Shown one piece after another: positions 41,948 to 54,000 of a stretch of 64,000 bases of DNA. Position 1 is the first letter of the stretch. Each line of letters begins with the position of its first letter. Origin of the DNA: Alcaligenaceae bacterium (lineage in GTDB: Bacteria > Pseudomonadota > Gammaproteobacteria > Burkholderiales > Burkholderiaceae_B); assembly GCA_013416455.1 (NCBI GenBank), contig JACCES010000006.1:62001-126000 (forward strand), in the 5' to 3' direction. The notes beneath the pieces were generated by a model that ran no database searches, had not been told where the DNA came from, and saw only the letters and a program-made list of their open reading frames with translations. Made by a program: the position numbers and the translations under genes.

Positions 41948-42730
41948 ATGTATATACGAAAAATGTCCGTCGGTTTCATGGATCACGTGCGTCAGAGGAT
42001 TCTGCCCCTGGAAGGCGAGCCGGCGCGAGAGCCGTGCCGCCGCCTATCGCACGCGCCGGGGGGCAATCATGCTGAACGCCCGTGTCCCGATGATGCCTTC
42101 CTTCCCGGCGAAGACGGGCGCCCGGGTGCGCAGGCCGGAGTTGGTCGTCCCGCACGGGGTCCGGCGGGGCGCAGGCGCGCCGATCCTTCGCAGGCCGGTT
42201 TCTCGCTGGTCGAGGTTTCCATCGTCATGGCCATCGTGCTGTTGCTGGCCATCATCGCCATTCCTTCGGTAAGCGCCTACGTCATCGAAAGCAAAGTACC
42301 GAAGGTGGGTGAAGAGCTTGCGCGATTCATTCTGCACACCAGGGTCAATGCATCGAACGGAAGCTCCACGCCTTACAGCGGGATCAACACAGCCAACCTG
42401 GCCAACATGGTGCGGGGTTCCAGCATCTTTTCGGTTACCGGCAACGAGACGGCTCCCACGGTGCTGCACGGGCTGGGGTCCGAAGGCGAGGTCAGTGTGG
42501 CCGAAGCGGGCGCCGGCGCGGCATTCACCATTACACTTTCCAAGGTCAATCATGCCGCCTGTCCGGCCATCTCTTCGGTGATGCAGCGGGTATCGGATGA
42601 AATCACCATCACGCCGCAGGGCGGGGCGGCCGCGGTGATCAAGGATGGCGCCACCCGCTACAGCGCGCTCGAAGCGGAATCGCGCTGCAGTCAGGGCGAT
42701 GCCAACACCTTCACCTTCACGGCGGGCTGA
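41948..42730 (+). CDS. pilS: PilS, type IVb major prepilin with an unusually long leader
   Basis: 260 residues. The prepilin cleavage site and N-terminal helix are clear: SQAG|FSLVEVSIVMAIVLLLAIIAIP (cleavage after Gly84). Two cysteines near the C-terminus (NHAACPAISSVM ... SRCSQGDANTFTFTAG) fit the disulfide loop and end of type IVb pilins. Preceded by a strong ribosome site (AAAGGAGATATT). The leader before the cleavage site would be 84 residues, while related leaders are about 20-30; no closer in-frame start is seen apart from Met6 and Met12. Confidence 0.86.
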   Translation: MYIRKMSVGFMDHVRQRILPLEGEPAREPCRRLSHAPGGNHAERPCPDDAFLPGEDGRPGAQAGVGRPARGPAGRRRADPSQAGFSLVEVSIVMAIVLLLAIIAIPSVSAYVIESKVPKVGEELARFILHTRVNASNGSSTPYSGINTANLANMVRGSSIFSVTGNETAPTVLHGLGSEGEVSVAEAGAGAAFTITLSKVNHAACPAISSVMQRVSDEITITPQGGAAAVIKDGATRYSALEAESRCSQGDANTFTFTAG

Positions 42731-42734
42731 GTTC

Positions 42735-43790
42735 GTGCGGGTCGTTCCATCACGCCTTCCACGCGCCGGCGCGAAGCAGGAAGGCTACCTGCTGCTGGAA
42801 CTCGTACTGGTCATGCTGATCGCCGGCCTGCTGGCGGCATGGGGCGCGCAGGCATTGGTGAACCGGCTCAACGACGCCCAGGCGCAATCCGCCGCCGTGT
42901 GGATGGAGGCCGTGCACAAGGCCGTCGAGGTCTATGTCAGGCGCCATGGGCCCGACATACAGGCCGCCGTCGACGTCAATCTGCTGTCCATACCGGGCTT
43001 TGCCGATTGGCGGGCTCCCACGCTGTCCGAACTGGCGCAGGCGGGCCTGTTGTCGCAGGGCTTTCCCGAAACCACCCGTCTGACCGGCGCGGCCAGGGTG
43101 GCTGTGTGGCGGCGGGGGCCTTGTCCGGGCGACGACTGCGCTGTCGAAGCGCTGGTGCATGGAGAACGGCCCGTGCATGATGAATCCCGCGGGCTGCCCG
43201 ATGAGGCAATGATTGCGCAATGGCTGCTCGCGGCGCAGGGCAGGGGCGCGGCGGTACACCCCTCGGACCCGGGCCGCATGCGCGGGGCGGCGTTTTCCTT
43301 CAGCAGCACGTTGCCCGACGGCAGGGTGTTGCCCGCCGGCTCCGTCGGCATGGCGGTGACGGCCGAGCACCTGGCGCTCTGGAGCTATCTGCGCGTGCGC
43401 GATGAACGCGATCCAGACCTGCGGGGGCCGCTTTCCGTCCAGGGTGAGGTGAACAGTCAGAGCGATATCGCGCTGGCCGGCCAGCTCGTGCTCGGCGCAC
43501 AGGGGGCCGATGGCGAGGGTTGCGGGCCCGATGGCGCCGTGGCCCATGACGTCGCCGGCGGCCTGCTGGTGTGCCGCCACGGGCGGTGGCGATCCGCAAG
43601 CCGTACGGGCGGGGGCGGGTACGGCTTCAATTCCGTGCATGGATGCCAGACCGCCGACGGCGCCCCAACGGCCAACCCGCTCACGGGAACCTGTTCATGT
43701 CCCTGGTACGCCACACAGGTGCGCATACTCGACAGCGGGCCGCGGCCCTATCCCGAAGGGCGCCAGTATGCCTACCTGTGCATAGGCTGA
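42735..43790 (+). CDS. pilV: PilV-like minor prepilin (shufflon-type, without shufflon)
   Basis: 351 residues from GTG 42735, which gives a 17-residue leader ending AGAKQEG before YLLLELVLVMLIAGLLAAW. A long polar body follows, with a Gly-rich, Cys-containing C-terminus (NSVHGCQTADGAPTANPLTGTCSCPWYATQ) like PilV tip adhesins. Starts further upstream inside pilS are possible because the GTG has little Shine-Dalgarno. In R64 the tail is switched by an inversion system; no 19-bp recombination repeats or recombinase are seen here. Last gene of the operon. Confidence 0.8.
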   Translation: MRVVPSRLPRAGAKQEGYLLLELVLVMLIAGLLAAWGAQALVNRLNDAQAQSAAVWMEAVHKAVEVYVRRHGPDIQAAVDVNLLSIPGFADWRAPTLSELAQAGLLSQGFPETTRLTGAARVAVWRRGPCPGDDCAVEALVHGERPVHDESRGLPDEAMIAQWLLAAQGRGAAVHPSDPGRMRGAAFSFSSTLPDGRVLPAGSVGMAVTAEHLALWSYLRVRDERDPDLRGPLSVQGEVNSQSDIALAGQLVLGAQGADGEGCGPDGAVAHDVAGGLLVCRHGRWRSASRTGGGGYGFNSVHGCQTADGAPTANPLTGTCSCPWYATQVRILDSGPRPYPEGRQYAYLCIG

Positions 43791-43806
43791 AGGATGGGCG
43801 CCCTGG

Positions 43807-43837
43807 TTGGGTAAAGCTCGGCAACAACCTCTATAAT
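43807..43837 (+). promoter_or_regulatory. Likely sigma-70 promoter of alaS
   Basis: A perfect -10 hexamer TATAAT (43832-43837) with TTGGGT at 43807-43812 as -35 (19-base spacer; TGGGTA one base on gives 18). It lies 36 bases before the alaS ATG, in the short gap after the pilus operon. Confidence 0.6.
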
Positions 43838-43872
43838 GAATGGTTACCTTATGGATCGAGCACTTTGCTGCA

Positions 43873-46494
<2,622 letters not shown>

Positions 46495-46497
46495 ATC

Positions 46498-46746
46498 ATG
46501 GACACATCTGGTGAATTTCCTTCCGCCGATACCGAAGTCGATGCTTCGGGGCTGAAATGCCCCCTGCCCATTCTGCGCGCCAAGAAGGCGCTGGCCCAGA
46601 TGGCCTCGGGGCAGGTGCTCAAGGTGGTCACTACCGACCCGCATGCCGAACGCGACTTCCAGGCTTTCTGCGCCCAGACCGGCAATGCCTTGCTGGCGCA
46701 GGCGGGGCGGGGCGACGCCATCTGGCATTTCCTGAGGCGCCGCTGA
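46498..46746 (+). CDS. TusA-family sulfurtransferase
   Basis: 82 residues with the SirA/TusA signature DASGLKCPLPILRAKKAL (Cys21 in the CPxP motif) and the VVTTDPHAERDFQAFC second half. TusA passes persulfide sulfur, for example to tRNA 2-thiouridine synthesis or molybdenum cofactor. It starts three bases after alaS and probably shares its transcript. Many organisms have several TusA paralogues, so the exact role is not certain. Confidence 0.9.
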   Translation: MDTSGEFPSADTEVDASGLKCPLPILRAKKALAQMASGQVLKVVTTDPHAERDFQAFCAQTGNALLAQAGRGDAIWHFLRRR

Positions 46747-46797
46747 TATCCGCTGTTGTATGTTTTCAAACCCCGCATCGATTACTGACCGTTGGCA

Positions 46798-46827
46798 TTG
46801 GCGGTAGCATCCGATCAATGCTAGAAT
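46798..46827 (+). promoter_or_regulatory. Likely sigma-70 promoter of rpsP-rimM-trmD
   Basis: TTGGCG (46798-46803), an 18-base spacer and TAGAAT (46822-46827), about 35 bases before the rpsP ATG. It fits a constitutive ribosomal operon promoter. Confidence 0.5.
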
Positions 46828-46861
46828 CTTCTGCTTTTCACAACACTATCAAAGGATTACC

Positions 46862-47119
46862 ATGGTTGTAATTCGTCTGGCCCGTGGCGGCTCGAAGAAG
46901 CGCCCTTTTTACAACGTCGTTGCCGCTGACTCACGCAACCGCCGCGATGGCCGTTTCGTCGAGCGTCTGGGCTTTTACAACCCCGTCGGCAAGGAAGGCG
47001 TGGAAAACCTGCGTCTGGCGCTGGATCGCGTGACCTACTGGGTCGAGAACGGTGCCCAGCTGTCGCCCGCCGTCGAGCGTCTGGTCAAGCAATACAGCGC
47101 TGCGCAAACCGCCGCCTGA
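46862..47119 (+). CDS. rpsP: 30S ribosomal protein S16
   Basis: 85 residues starting [20 protein letters not shown], the invariant S16 N-terminus, with the [19 protein letters not shown] segment. Preceded by AAAGGATTACC. First gene of the rpsP-rimM-trmD operon. Confidence 0.97.
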   Translation: MVVIRLARGGSKKRPFYNVVAADSRNRRDGRFVERLGFYNPVGKEGVENLRLALDRVTYWVENGAQLSPAVERLVKQYSAAQTAA

Positions 47120-47148
47120 ACAAGCGCCCGCATTCAGGCAGCCGCGTC

Positions 47149-47769
47149 GTGTCAGGGTCTGAAACCGCCATGGCCCCCGTCCCCGGGGATCTGGTCGAGC
47201 TTGGCCGCATGACGGGTGCCTATGGCATACGGGGCTGGGTAAAGATCCAGCCGCACGCAGCGGGTTCCTCCACCTTGCTGCAGGCGCGTGAATGGTGGCT
47301 GCGCAAGCCTGTCGTGCCCGGTCGGGCCGATCCCCAGGCGCCGGCATGGCCCGTCAAGGTCCTCAAAAGCCGTACCCAGGGCAGTACCATCGTGGGCGGC
47401 CTGCAGGGCGTGGTCGACCGCAACCAGGCCGAACAGCTTCGCGGCTGTACGGTGTGGGTTTCCCGTTCCGCGTTCCCTGCGGCCGAAGATGACGAGTATT
47501 ACTGGGTAGACCTGCTCGGCTGCACCGTCTATGGCGACAGCGACGGGCAGTGCGTCTTGCTGGGCGTGGTCGAAGATGTCGTGGACAACGGCGCTCACGC
47601 GGTACTGCGCGTCAGGCGCCAGGCACTGGATGAACAGGGCGCCGTGCTGCCCATGCTGGATGCCAAGGGCCGCAGCCTTGAATCCCTGGTGCCTTTCGTC
47701 TCGGCCCATGTCCATACCGTCGATCTCCCCAATCGGCGCATCGTCAGCAATTGGCCGGTCGACCTCTGA
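47149..47769 (+). CDS. rimM: Ribosome maturation factor RimM
   Basis: 206 residues from a GTG start. The N-terminal RimM barrel has [20 protein letters not shown], and the C-terminal PRC-barrel has [13 protein letters not shown] ... [19 protein letters not shown]. It binds ribosomal protein S19 and aids 30S maturation. A downstream ATG (residue 8) is an alternative start. It is followed by trmD with a short gap. Confidence 0.93.
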   Translation: MSGSETAMAPVPGDLVELGRMTGAYGIRGWVKIQPHAAGSSTLLQAREWWLRKPVVPGRADPQAPAWPVKVLKSRTQGSTIVGGLQGVVDRNQAEQLRGCTVWVSRSAFPAAEDDEYYWVDLLGCTVYGDSDGQCVLLGVVEDVVDNGAHAVLRVRRQALDEQGAVLPMLDAKGRSLESLVPFVSAHVHTVDLPNRRIVSNWPVDL

Positions 47770-47786
47770 TACCGGCGCCACGCGGC

Positions 47787-48698
47787 ATGCGTATCGACAT
47801 CGTATCTTTATTCCCTGACATGTTCGCTATCGTCGGCGACCTGGGTGTGACTGGGCGCGCCCGGCGGCTCGGCCTCTGGTCCATGCATGTCTGGAACCCC
47901 CGCGACTACACCGAGGACGTCCATCGGACGGTCGACGACCGCCCCTACGGGGGCGGCCCCGGCATGGTGATGCTGGCCGAGCCGCTGGAACGCGCGCTCG
48001 ACGGGGCGCTGGCGGCAAGAATGCGGCAGGCGGAAGACGCCGTCGATCCAACGACGGCCGCCGGCGCTTCAGCGCAGGGCGTTCCGGGTTCCCGCGATGC
48101 CGTGGCCGGCGGAAAACCCGCATCGGACACACCCGCGCCGAGCGCCGCGCGGGCGGGCCCGCAGCCAGGCGGCCCTTCCGCTGGCGTGCCCGTGATCCTG
48201 ATGAGCCCGGCGGGCCGGCGTTTCGACCAGGCCATGGCGCAGGATCTGGCCGATGGCCCCGGCGCGGTATTCATCTGCGGCCGTTACGAAGGCATCGATC
48301 AGCGTTTCATAGACCGGCGCGTGACCCACGAGGTGTCGCTTGGGGATTTCGTGCTTTCGGGCGGCGAGATCGCCGCGCTGGCCTGCATCGATGCGGCGGT
48401 GCGGCTGCTGCCCGGCGCATTGAATGACAATGAATCGGCCCGGCAGGATTCCTTCAATGTCGCCACCCATGGCTTGCTCGACAGCCCCCATTACACCCGG
48501 CCGGAAACCTATCATGGCCTGGACGTGCCGGAAGTACTGCGTTCCGGCCATCATGCCCATATCGCCGTCTGGCGCCGGCAGCAATCGCTGGCGCTGACGG
48601 CGGCGCGCCGCCCCGACTTGCTCGAAGCGGCGCGCGGGGAAGGGCTGCTCAGCAAGCAGGACGAAGCCTTTTTGCGCTCGATCGGGCATCAGCCCTGA
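47787..48698 (+). CDS. trmD: tRNA (guanine-37-N1)-methyltransferase with an internal insertion
   Basis: 303 residues. Core motifs are present: [27 protein letters not shown], the knot region [17 protein letters not shown] and [21 protein letters not shown], and the C-terminal [11 protein letters not shown]. TrmD normally has about 250 residues; the extra length is a run of about 50 residues (approximately 80-133) rich in Ala, Pro, Gly and Ser, placed before [12 protein letters not shown]. It methylates G37 of tRNAs to prevent frameshifting. The usual next gene, rplS, is not here; valS follows convergently after 15 bases. Confidence 0.93.
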   Translation: MRIDIVSLFPDMFAIVGDLGVTGRARRLGLWSMHVWNPRDYTEDVHRTVDDRPYGGGPGMVMLAEPLERALDGALAARMRQAEDAVDPTTAAGASAQGVPGSRDAVAGGKPASDTPAPSAARAGPQPGGPSAGVPVILMSPAGRRFDQAMAQDLADGPGAVFICGRYEGIDQRFIDRRVTHEVSLGDFVLSGGEIAALACIDAAVRLLPGALNDNESARQDSFNVATHGLLDSPHYTRPETYHGLDVPEVLRSGHHAHIAVWRRQQSLALTAARRPDLLEAARGEGLLSKQDEAFLRSIGHQP

Positions 48699-48713
48699 AA
48701 CCGGCGCGCACGC

Positions 48714-51590
48714 TCAGCCCGCCAGCCTTTCCCGCTGTTCGCGCACCCGGGCAAGCGTTTCGCCGAACTGCGCCACCCGCTCTTGTTCCTGTTCCACCAC
48801 TTTGGCCGGGGCGCGCTGTACAAAGCTTTCATTGGACAACTTGCCCCGGGCCTTGGCGATCTCGCCTTCCAGGCGCTGGATTTCCTTGTCCAGCCTGGCG
48901 CGTTCCGCCGCCACGTCGATTTCCACGTGCAGCATGAGTTCGGTATTGCCCACGATCTGCACCGGCGCACCCAGCTCAGGCAGTTGGTCGACGATCTCGA
49001 CACCGTCCAGACGCGCCAGCGCCTTGAGGTATTCGGTGTTGTGGGCCAGCATTCCGGCGTTGCCCCGCGCGATCAGCGGGACGCGCTGGGCCGGCGACAG
49101 GTTCATTTCGCCGCGCAGCGCCCGCACGGCCTCGACCTGGGCCTTGAGTTCGGCGATCAGCGCCTCGGCCGCCGGATCGATGGCGGCGGGGTTGCTGCGC
49201 GGGTAGGGCTGCACGCAGATGCTGGTGTCCTCGTCGTGACCGCGCTTGCCGGCCACCACGGCCACTTTCTGCCAGAGCTCTTCGGTGATGAAGGGAATGA
49301 TGGGGTGTGCAAGGCGCAGCACGGCTTCAAGCACCCGGATCAGCGTGCGCCGGGTACCCAGTTGCTGGGCGGGTGTGCCTTGCTGGAGCTGCACCTTGGC
49401 CAGTTCGACGTACCAGTCGCAGTATTCGTCCCAAACGAAGTGATAGATGGCATTGGCGATGTTGTCGAAGCGGTAATCGGCGAAACCGCGTTCGACGTCG
49501 GCTTCCAGGCGCTGCAGCAGGCCGATGATCCAGCGGTCGGCGGCGGACGTTTCGGCCGCCGTGGCGATGCCGTCGACCACGATGCTGTCTTCCCGCAGGG
49601 CATGCCCTTCGGTGTTCATGAGAACATAGCGCGTGGCGTTCCACAGCTTGTTGCAGAAGTTGCGGTAGCCTTCGCAGCGCTTCAGATCGAAGTTGATGTT
49701 GCGGCCCAGCGTGGCGTAGGCGGCCATGGTGAAGCGCAGCGCATCGGTGCCATAGGCGGGAATGCCCTGGGGGTAGTCCTTGCGCGTCTTTTTGCGGATG
49801 CTTTCCGCCTGCCTGGGGTTCATCAGCCCGAAGCTGCGCTTTTCGAGCAGGGCGTCCAGGCTGACGCCGTCGATGAGGTCCACCGGGTCGATGGTATTGC
49901 CCTTGGACTTGCTCATCTTCTTGCCTTCCATATCGCACACGAGGCCGTGCACGTAGACGTCCCGGAAGGGCACCTGGCCGGTCATGTGCATGCTCATCAT
50001 GACCATGCGGGCGACCCAGAAGAAGATGATGTCGAAGCCGGTGACCAGCACGCTGGACGGCAGATAGCGTTGCAGCTCGGAAGTGTCTTCCGGCCAGCCC
50101 AGGTCGGTGAAGGGCACCAGGGCGGACGAGAACCAGGTGTCGAGCACGTCTTCGTCGCGGCGCAGGGCGCCGGTGGCGCCGGCGGCCCTGGCTTTTTCGC
50201 GGGCCTCGTCTTCATTGCGGGCGACGAAGATGCGGCCGTCCTCGGCATACCAGGCCGGTATCTGGTGGCCCCACCAGAGCTGGCGCGAGATGCACCAGTC
50301 CTGGATATTGTGCAGCCACTGGTTGTAGGTGGTGGTCCAGTTCTCGGGATGGAAGCGGATGCGCCCGTCGGCGACGACTTCCAGGGCGACATCGGTGATG
50401 CTTTTGCCGGGGTGCAGGGTGCCTTCCGGCGCGGGCTTGCTCATGGCGACGAACCATTGGTCGGTCAGCATGGGCTCGATCACCGTGCCGGTGCGGTCGC
50501 CGCGCGGCACCATGAGCTTGTGGGGCCTGACGCTCTGCAGCAGGCCGCGCGCATCGAGATCTGCGACCACCCGCTTGCGCGCCCCGAACCGGTCCAGGCC
50601 CTGGTAGGCGGCGGGGGCGTTTTCGTTGATATGCGCATCCAGTGTGAGAATACTGATGCTTTCCAGGCCGTGGCGCTGGCCGACGGCGTTGTCGTTGAAG
50701 TCGTGGGCAGGGGTGACCTTGACGACACCGGTGCCGAATTCCCTGTCGACGTAGTCGTCGGCGATGATGGGGATTTCGCGGTTCACCAGCGGCAGCACCA
50801 CCGTCTGGCCGATCAGGTGGGCATAGCGTTCGTCTTCCGGGTGCACCATCACGGCCACGTCGCCCAGCATGGTTTCAGGACGGGTCGTGGCCACCACCAG
50901 CGCGTCGATGCCCCCCGCCGGTGTCGCCAGGGGATAGCGGATCTCCCACATGCTGCCGTCTTCTTCCTCGCTGACGACTTCGAGGTCGGACACCGCGGTG
51001 CCCAGGACCGGATCCCAGTTCACCAGGCGCTTGCCGCGATAGATCAGGCCCTGCTCGTACAGGCGCACGAAGACTTCCACGACCCCCCGCGAGAGTCGTT
51101 CGTCCATGGTGAAGTACTCCATGTCCCAATCGCAGGACGCCCCCAGGCGACGGAACTGGCTGGTGATGGCGCCGCCGGATTTTTCCTTCCACTCCCAGAC
51201 CTTTTCCACGAATTTTTCGCGGCCCAGGTCGTGGCGCGAGACTTTCTGCGCATCGAGCTGGCGTTCCACGACGATCTGGGTGGCGATGCCGGCATGGTCG
51301 GTTCCGGGGATCAGGGCCGTGTCGTCGCCGCGCATGCGATGGTAGCGGGCCAGGCCGTCCATGATGGTCTGGTTGAAGGCGTGGCCCATGTGCAGGGTGC
51401 CGGTCACGTTGGGCGGCGGGAACTGGATGACGAAGGGCCGGCTTTCGCCGCCTTCCGGAGGGGTTGCGTGCTGCCCCGCCCGGAAATGGCCGCTTTTCTC
51501 CCATCGCGCATACCAGCGCGACTCGATGTCCTGGGGTTCGAAACTCTTGGAAAGCAGGTCGGTGGCGGTCGGTTCGGTTTGAGTGGTCAT
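48714..51590 (-). CDS. valS: Valyl-tRNA synthetase
   Basis: 958 residues, standard bacterial ValRS. Class I signature HMGH ([19 protein letters not shown]) near residue 65 and [12 protein letters not shown] near residue 560; a CP1 editing domain between them; C-terminal coiled coil with Glu/Arg/Ala-rich heptads ([17 protein letters not shown]) to the end. Charges tRNA(Val) and edits threonine. The ATG is about 250 bases upstream of the divergent ndk start, sharing a promoter region. Confidence 0.97.
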   Translation of the reverse strand: MTTQTEPTATDLLSKSFEPQDIESRWYARWEKSGHFRAGQHATPPEGGESRPFVIQFPPPNVTGTLHMGHAFNQTIMDGLARYHRMRGDDTALIPGTDHAGIATQIVVERQLDAQKVSRHDLGREKFVEKVWEWKEKSGGAITSQFRRLGASCDWDMEYFTMDERLSRGVVEVFVRLYEQGLIYRGKRLVNWDPVLGTAVSDLEVVSEEEDGSMWEIRYPLATPAGGIDALVVATTRPETMLGDVAVMVHPEDERYAHLIGQTVVLPLVNREIPIIADDYVDREFGTGVVKVTPAHDFNDNAVGQRHGLESISILTLDAHINENAPAAYQGLDRFGARKRVVADLDARGLLQSVRPHKLMVPRGDRTGTVIEPMLTDQWFVAMSKPAPEGTLHPGKSITDVALEVVADGRIRFHPENWTTTYNQWLHNIQDWCISRQLWWGHQIPAWYAEDGRIFVARNEDEAREKARAAGATGALRRDEDVLDTWFSSALVPFTDLGWPEDTSELQRYLPSSVLVTGFDIIFFWVARMVMMSMHMTGQVPFRDVYVHGLVCDMEGKKMSKSKGNTIDPVDLIDGVSLDALLEKRSFGLMNPRQAESIRKKTRKDYPQGIPAYGTDALRFTMAAYATLGRNINFDLKRCEGYRNFCNKLWNATRYVLMNTEGHALREDSIVVDGIATAAETSAADRWIIGLLQRLEADVERGFADYRFDNIANAIYHFVWDEYCDWYVELAKVQLQQGTPAQQLGTRRTLIRVLEAVLRLAHPIIPFITEELWQKVAVVAGKRGHDEDTSICVQPYPRSNPAAIDPAAEALIAELKAQVEAVRALRGEMNLSPAQRVPLIARGNAGMLAHNTEYLKALARLDGVEIVDQLPELGAPVQIVGNTELMLHVEIDVAAERARLDKEIQRLEGEIAKARGKLSNESFVQRAPAKVVEQEQERVAQFGETLARVREQRERLAG

Positions 51591-51838
51591 GGTTTAATGA
51601 TGGATGACGGGCCGCATGCCTGGGCGCGAGCGCCGTCTTGTGCGTTGCAACGCAAGGTTGTTCGGGATTCCCCTATTTTATGATGGAGTGGCGTCAACGG
51701 GGCGTGTTAAAATGCCGGGTTATCGTGAGCAGTGCCGAAGTGCTTGTTTTCATTCGGGAAACTCCAGAAAGCGTTCGCATTTCGGGTCTCGGCCCGGTCC
51801 CCGCATCCGCAACCCTTACCAATACGTACGGAAATCAC

Positions 51839-52264
51839 ATGGCAATTGAACGCACTCTTTCCATCATCAAGCCCGACGCAGTCGCCAAGAACGCGATTGG
51901 CCAGATCGTTGCCCGCTTCGAGCAGGCCGGCCTGAAGGTCGCGGCCGCGCGCCTCATGCAGCTCTCGCGCACCGACGCCGAGCGCTTCTACGCCGTGCAC
52001 AAAGAGCGCCCCTTCTTCAAGGATCTGGTCGAATTCATGATTTCCGGCCCCGTGTTCGTGCAAGTGCTGGAAGGCGAGAACGCCATCGCCACGAATCGCG
52101 AACTCATGGGCGCCACCGACCCCAAGAAGGCCGCGCCGGGCACCATCCGCGCCGACTTCGCCGACAGCATCGATGCCAATGCCGTGCATGGTTCCGATGC
52201 CCCGGAAACCGCCGCCGTGGAAATTGCCTTCTTCTTCCCGGAAAGCAACATCCACAGCCGTTGA
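51839..52264 (+). CDS. ndk: Nucleoside diphosphate kinase
   Basis: 141 residues beginning [22 protein letters not shown], with the active-site histidine in [20 protein letters not shown]. Standard length for Ndk. It balances NTP pools. The open frame extends back to 51638, but that part holds a TTAAAAT -10-like sequence and no homology, so the ATG was chosen. It starts a gene run that continues to the window edge. Confidence 0.96.
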   Translation: MAIERTLSIIKPDAVAKNAIGQIVARFEQAGLKVAAARLMQLSRTDAERFYAVHKERPFFKDLVEFMISGPVFVQVLEGENAIATNRELMGATDPKKAAPGTIRADFADSIDANAVHGSDAPETAAVEIAFFFPESNIHSR

Positions 52265-52309
52265 TCAATTGAATTACGGCACGCCCCGCGGCGTGCCGCA
52301 GAGCCTGCA

Positions 52310-53482
52310 ATGCCTACCGTCATTTCCCGCCCCAATCTGCTTGGAATGGACAACGCCGCACTGGCCGCCATGGTTGCCGAGTGGGGCGGCAAGCCCTTCC
52401 GCGCCCGGCAGCTTCAGCGCTGGGTCCATCAGCGCGGCGTGGGCACGTTCGACGACATGACCGACCTGGCCCGCGATTTCCGCAATACGCTCAACGAGCG
52501 TTGTCTGGTCGCGGCGCCGCCGGTGTCGACCGAGCATGTCTCGGCCGACGGCACGCGCAAGTGGCTCTTCGACGTCGGCATGGGCAATGCCATCGAAACC
52601 GTCTTCATTCCCGAAGATGATCGCGGCACCCTGTGCATTTCCAGCCAGGCCGGCTGCACGGTGGCCTGCCCCTTCTGTTCCACCGGCTACCAGGGCTTCA
52701 ACCGCAATCTGAACACGGCGGAAATCATCGGCCAGCTCTGGCATGCCCGCCGCGAACTGCAACGCGACATTGCCTCGGCCCGGCTGCCTGGCGGCGAACC
52801 CGCTACCGCCGAGCGCGTGGTGAGCAATGTCGTGATGATGGGCATGGGCGAGCCCCTGCTCAATTACGACCAGGTTCTGGCGGCCTTGCGGCTGATGCTC
52901 GACGACAACGCCTATGGCTTGTCGCGCCGCCGGGTGACGGTTTCCACCTCGGGCGTGGTCCCCATGATGGACCGCCTGGCGCGCGACTGCCCGGTCGCGC
53001 TGGCCGTTTCGCTTCATGCGCCCAACGATGGGTTGCGCGACCGCCTGGTACCGCTGAATCGCAAGCATCCCTTGCGCGAACTGCTCGATGCCTGCAACCG
53101 GTATCTCGAACATGCGCCGCGCGATTTCATCACTTTCGAATACATTATGCTCGATGGCGTCAACGATGCCGATGAACATGCCAGACAGCTGATCGACATT
53201 GCGCGGCAGGTACGCTGCAAGTTCAATCTGATTCCCTTCAACCCGTTTCCGCAGTCGGGGCTGAAGCGTTCGCCGCAACATCGTGTCCGCCTGTTTGCAC
53301 AGATACTCATGGATGCCGGCGTGGTCACGACGGTGCGCAAGACGCGGGGCGACGATATCGCCGCGGCTTGCGGGCAGCTCGCGGGCGACGTCAGGGACAG
53401 AACCCGCATCGAGCAGCGCCTGCCCAACCGGGCCGCCATAGACGACCGGGCCGGCACAGACACCACTCAGGAGCTTGGATGA
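52310..53482 (+). CDS. rlmN: Dual-specificity 23S rRNA/tRNA methyltransferase RlmN
   Basis: 390 residues. Radical-SAM motif C-x3-C-x2-C in [30 protein letters not shown] (SAM binding), and the C-terminal [13 protein letters not shown] plus the reactive [16 protein letters not shown] with the methyl-carrying cysteine. It methylates A2503 of 23S rRNA and A37 of some tRNAs. The stop overlaps the next start (ATGA). Confidence 0.95.
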   Translation: MPTVISRPNLLGMDNAALAAMVAEWGGKPFRARQLQRWVHQRGVGTFDDMTDLARDFRNTLNERCLVAAPPVSTEHVSADGTRKWLFDVGMGNAIETVFIPEDDRGTLCISSQAGCTVACPFCSTGYQGFNRNLNTAEIIGQLWHARRELQRDIASARLPGGEPATAERVVSNVVMMGMGEPLLNYDQVLAALRLMLDDNAYGLSRRRVTVSTSGVVPMMDRLARDCPVALAVSLHAPNDGLRDRLVPLNRKHPLRELLDACNRYLEHAPRDFITFEYIMLDGVNDADEHARQLIDIARQVRCKFNLIPFNPFPQSGLKRSPQHRVRLFAQILMDAGVVTTVRKTRGDDIAAACGQLAGDVRDRTRIEQRLPNRAAIDDRAGTDTTQELG

Positions 53483-54000
53483 CTGAACCCTTGCTGAAGG
53501 AAAAAGAACAACAAGATGTTCGGGCATCGGTGGCGGTCCAGGGGCCGGTGGGTGTCGGAGCGACCCTGCGCGGCATGCGCGAAGCGCGCCGCATCTCGGA
53601 AAACGAGGCCTCTCAGCGTCTGAAGTTCTCCGTCAGGCAGATCCGGGCCCTGGAATCGGAAGACTGGGACCATCTCCCGCCCGGGGTGCCGCTGCGGGGA
53701 TTCGTGCGCAATTATGCGCGCTATCTCGAAGCCGATGTCGACGCGATCCTGCTTTTGCTCGACAATCAGGTCGGGCCGACCAAGCCTCGCGGCATCGTGT
53801 CGGCGGCGGGGGTGCAGGCTTCGGTGGGCACCGACAACGAAATGCCCGGGGGCGGCGAAGCGACGCACTGGCCCTGGGGCTGGTTCTTCACCATCCTGGC
53901 CATCCTGGTCGTTGCGGCGTTCTATGCGGTCAACCGCGGCTGGGTGCCGGAATCGTGGCTGATATTCGACTGGCTGAAGGCCATTGCGAACAATGAGTGA
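53479..54000 (+). CDS. rodZ: RodZ-like helix-turn-helix membrane protein, short form
   Basis: 173 residues. The N-terminal Xre-like helix-turn-helix (about 30-95: [30 protein letters not shown]) is followed by one membrane helix (about 128-148) and a short tail of about 20 residues. RodZ normally adds a linker and a large periplasmic beta domain, which is absent. Full-length RodZ links MreB to the wall machinery. Position between rlmN and ispG is the standard rodZ place. It overlaps ispG by eight bases. Confidence 0.78.
   Translation: MTEPLLKEKEQQDVRASVAVQGPVGVGATLRGMREARRISENEASQRLKFSVRQIRALESEDWDHLPPGVPLRGFVRNYARYLEADVDAILLLLDNQVGPTKPRGIVSAAGVQASVGTDNEMPGGGEATHWPWGWFFTILAILVVAAFYAVNRGWVPESWLIFDWLKAIANNE

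Noticed and set aside
42735-43790. Active shufflon at the pilV-like gene.
   Set aside because: No inverted 19-bp-type recombination repeats, alternative C-terminal segments or Rci recombinase occur; alaS follows directly.
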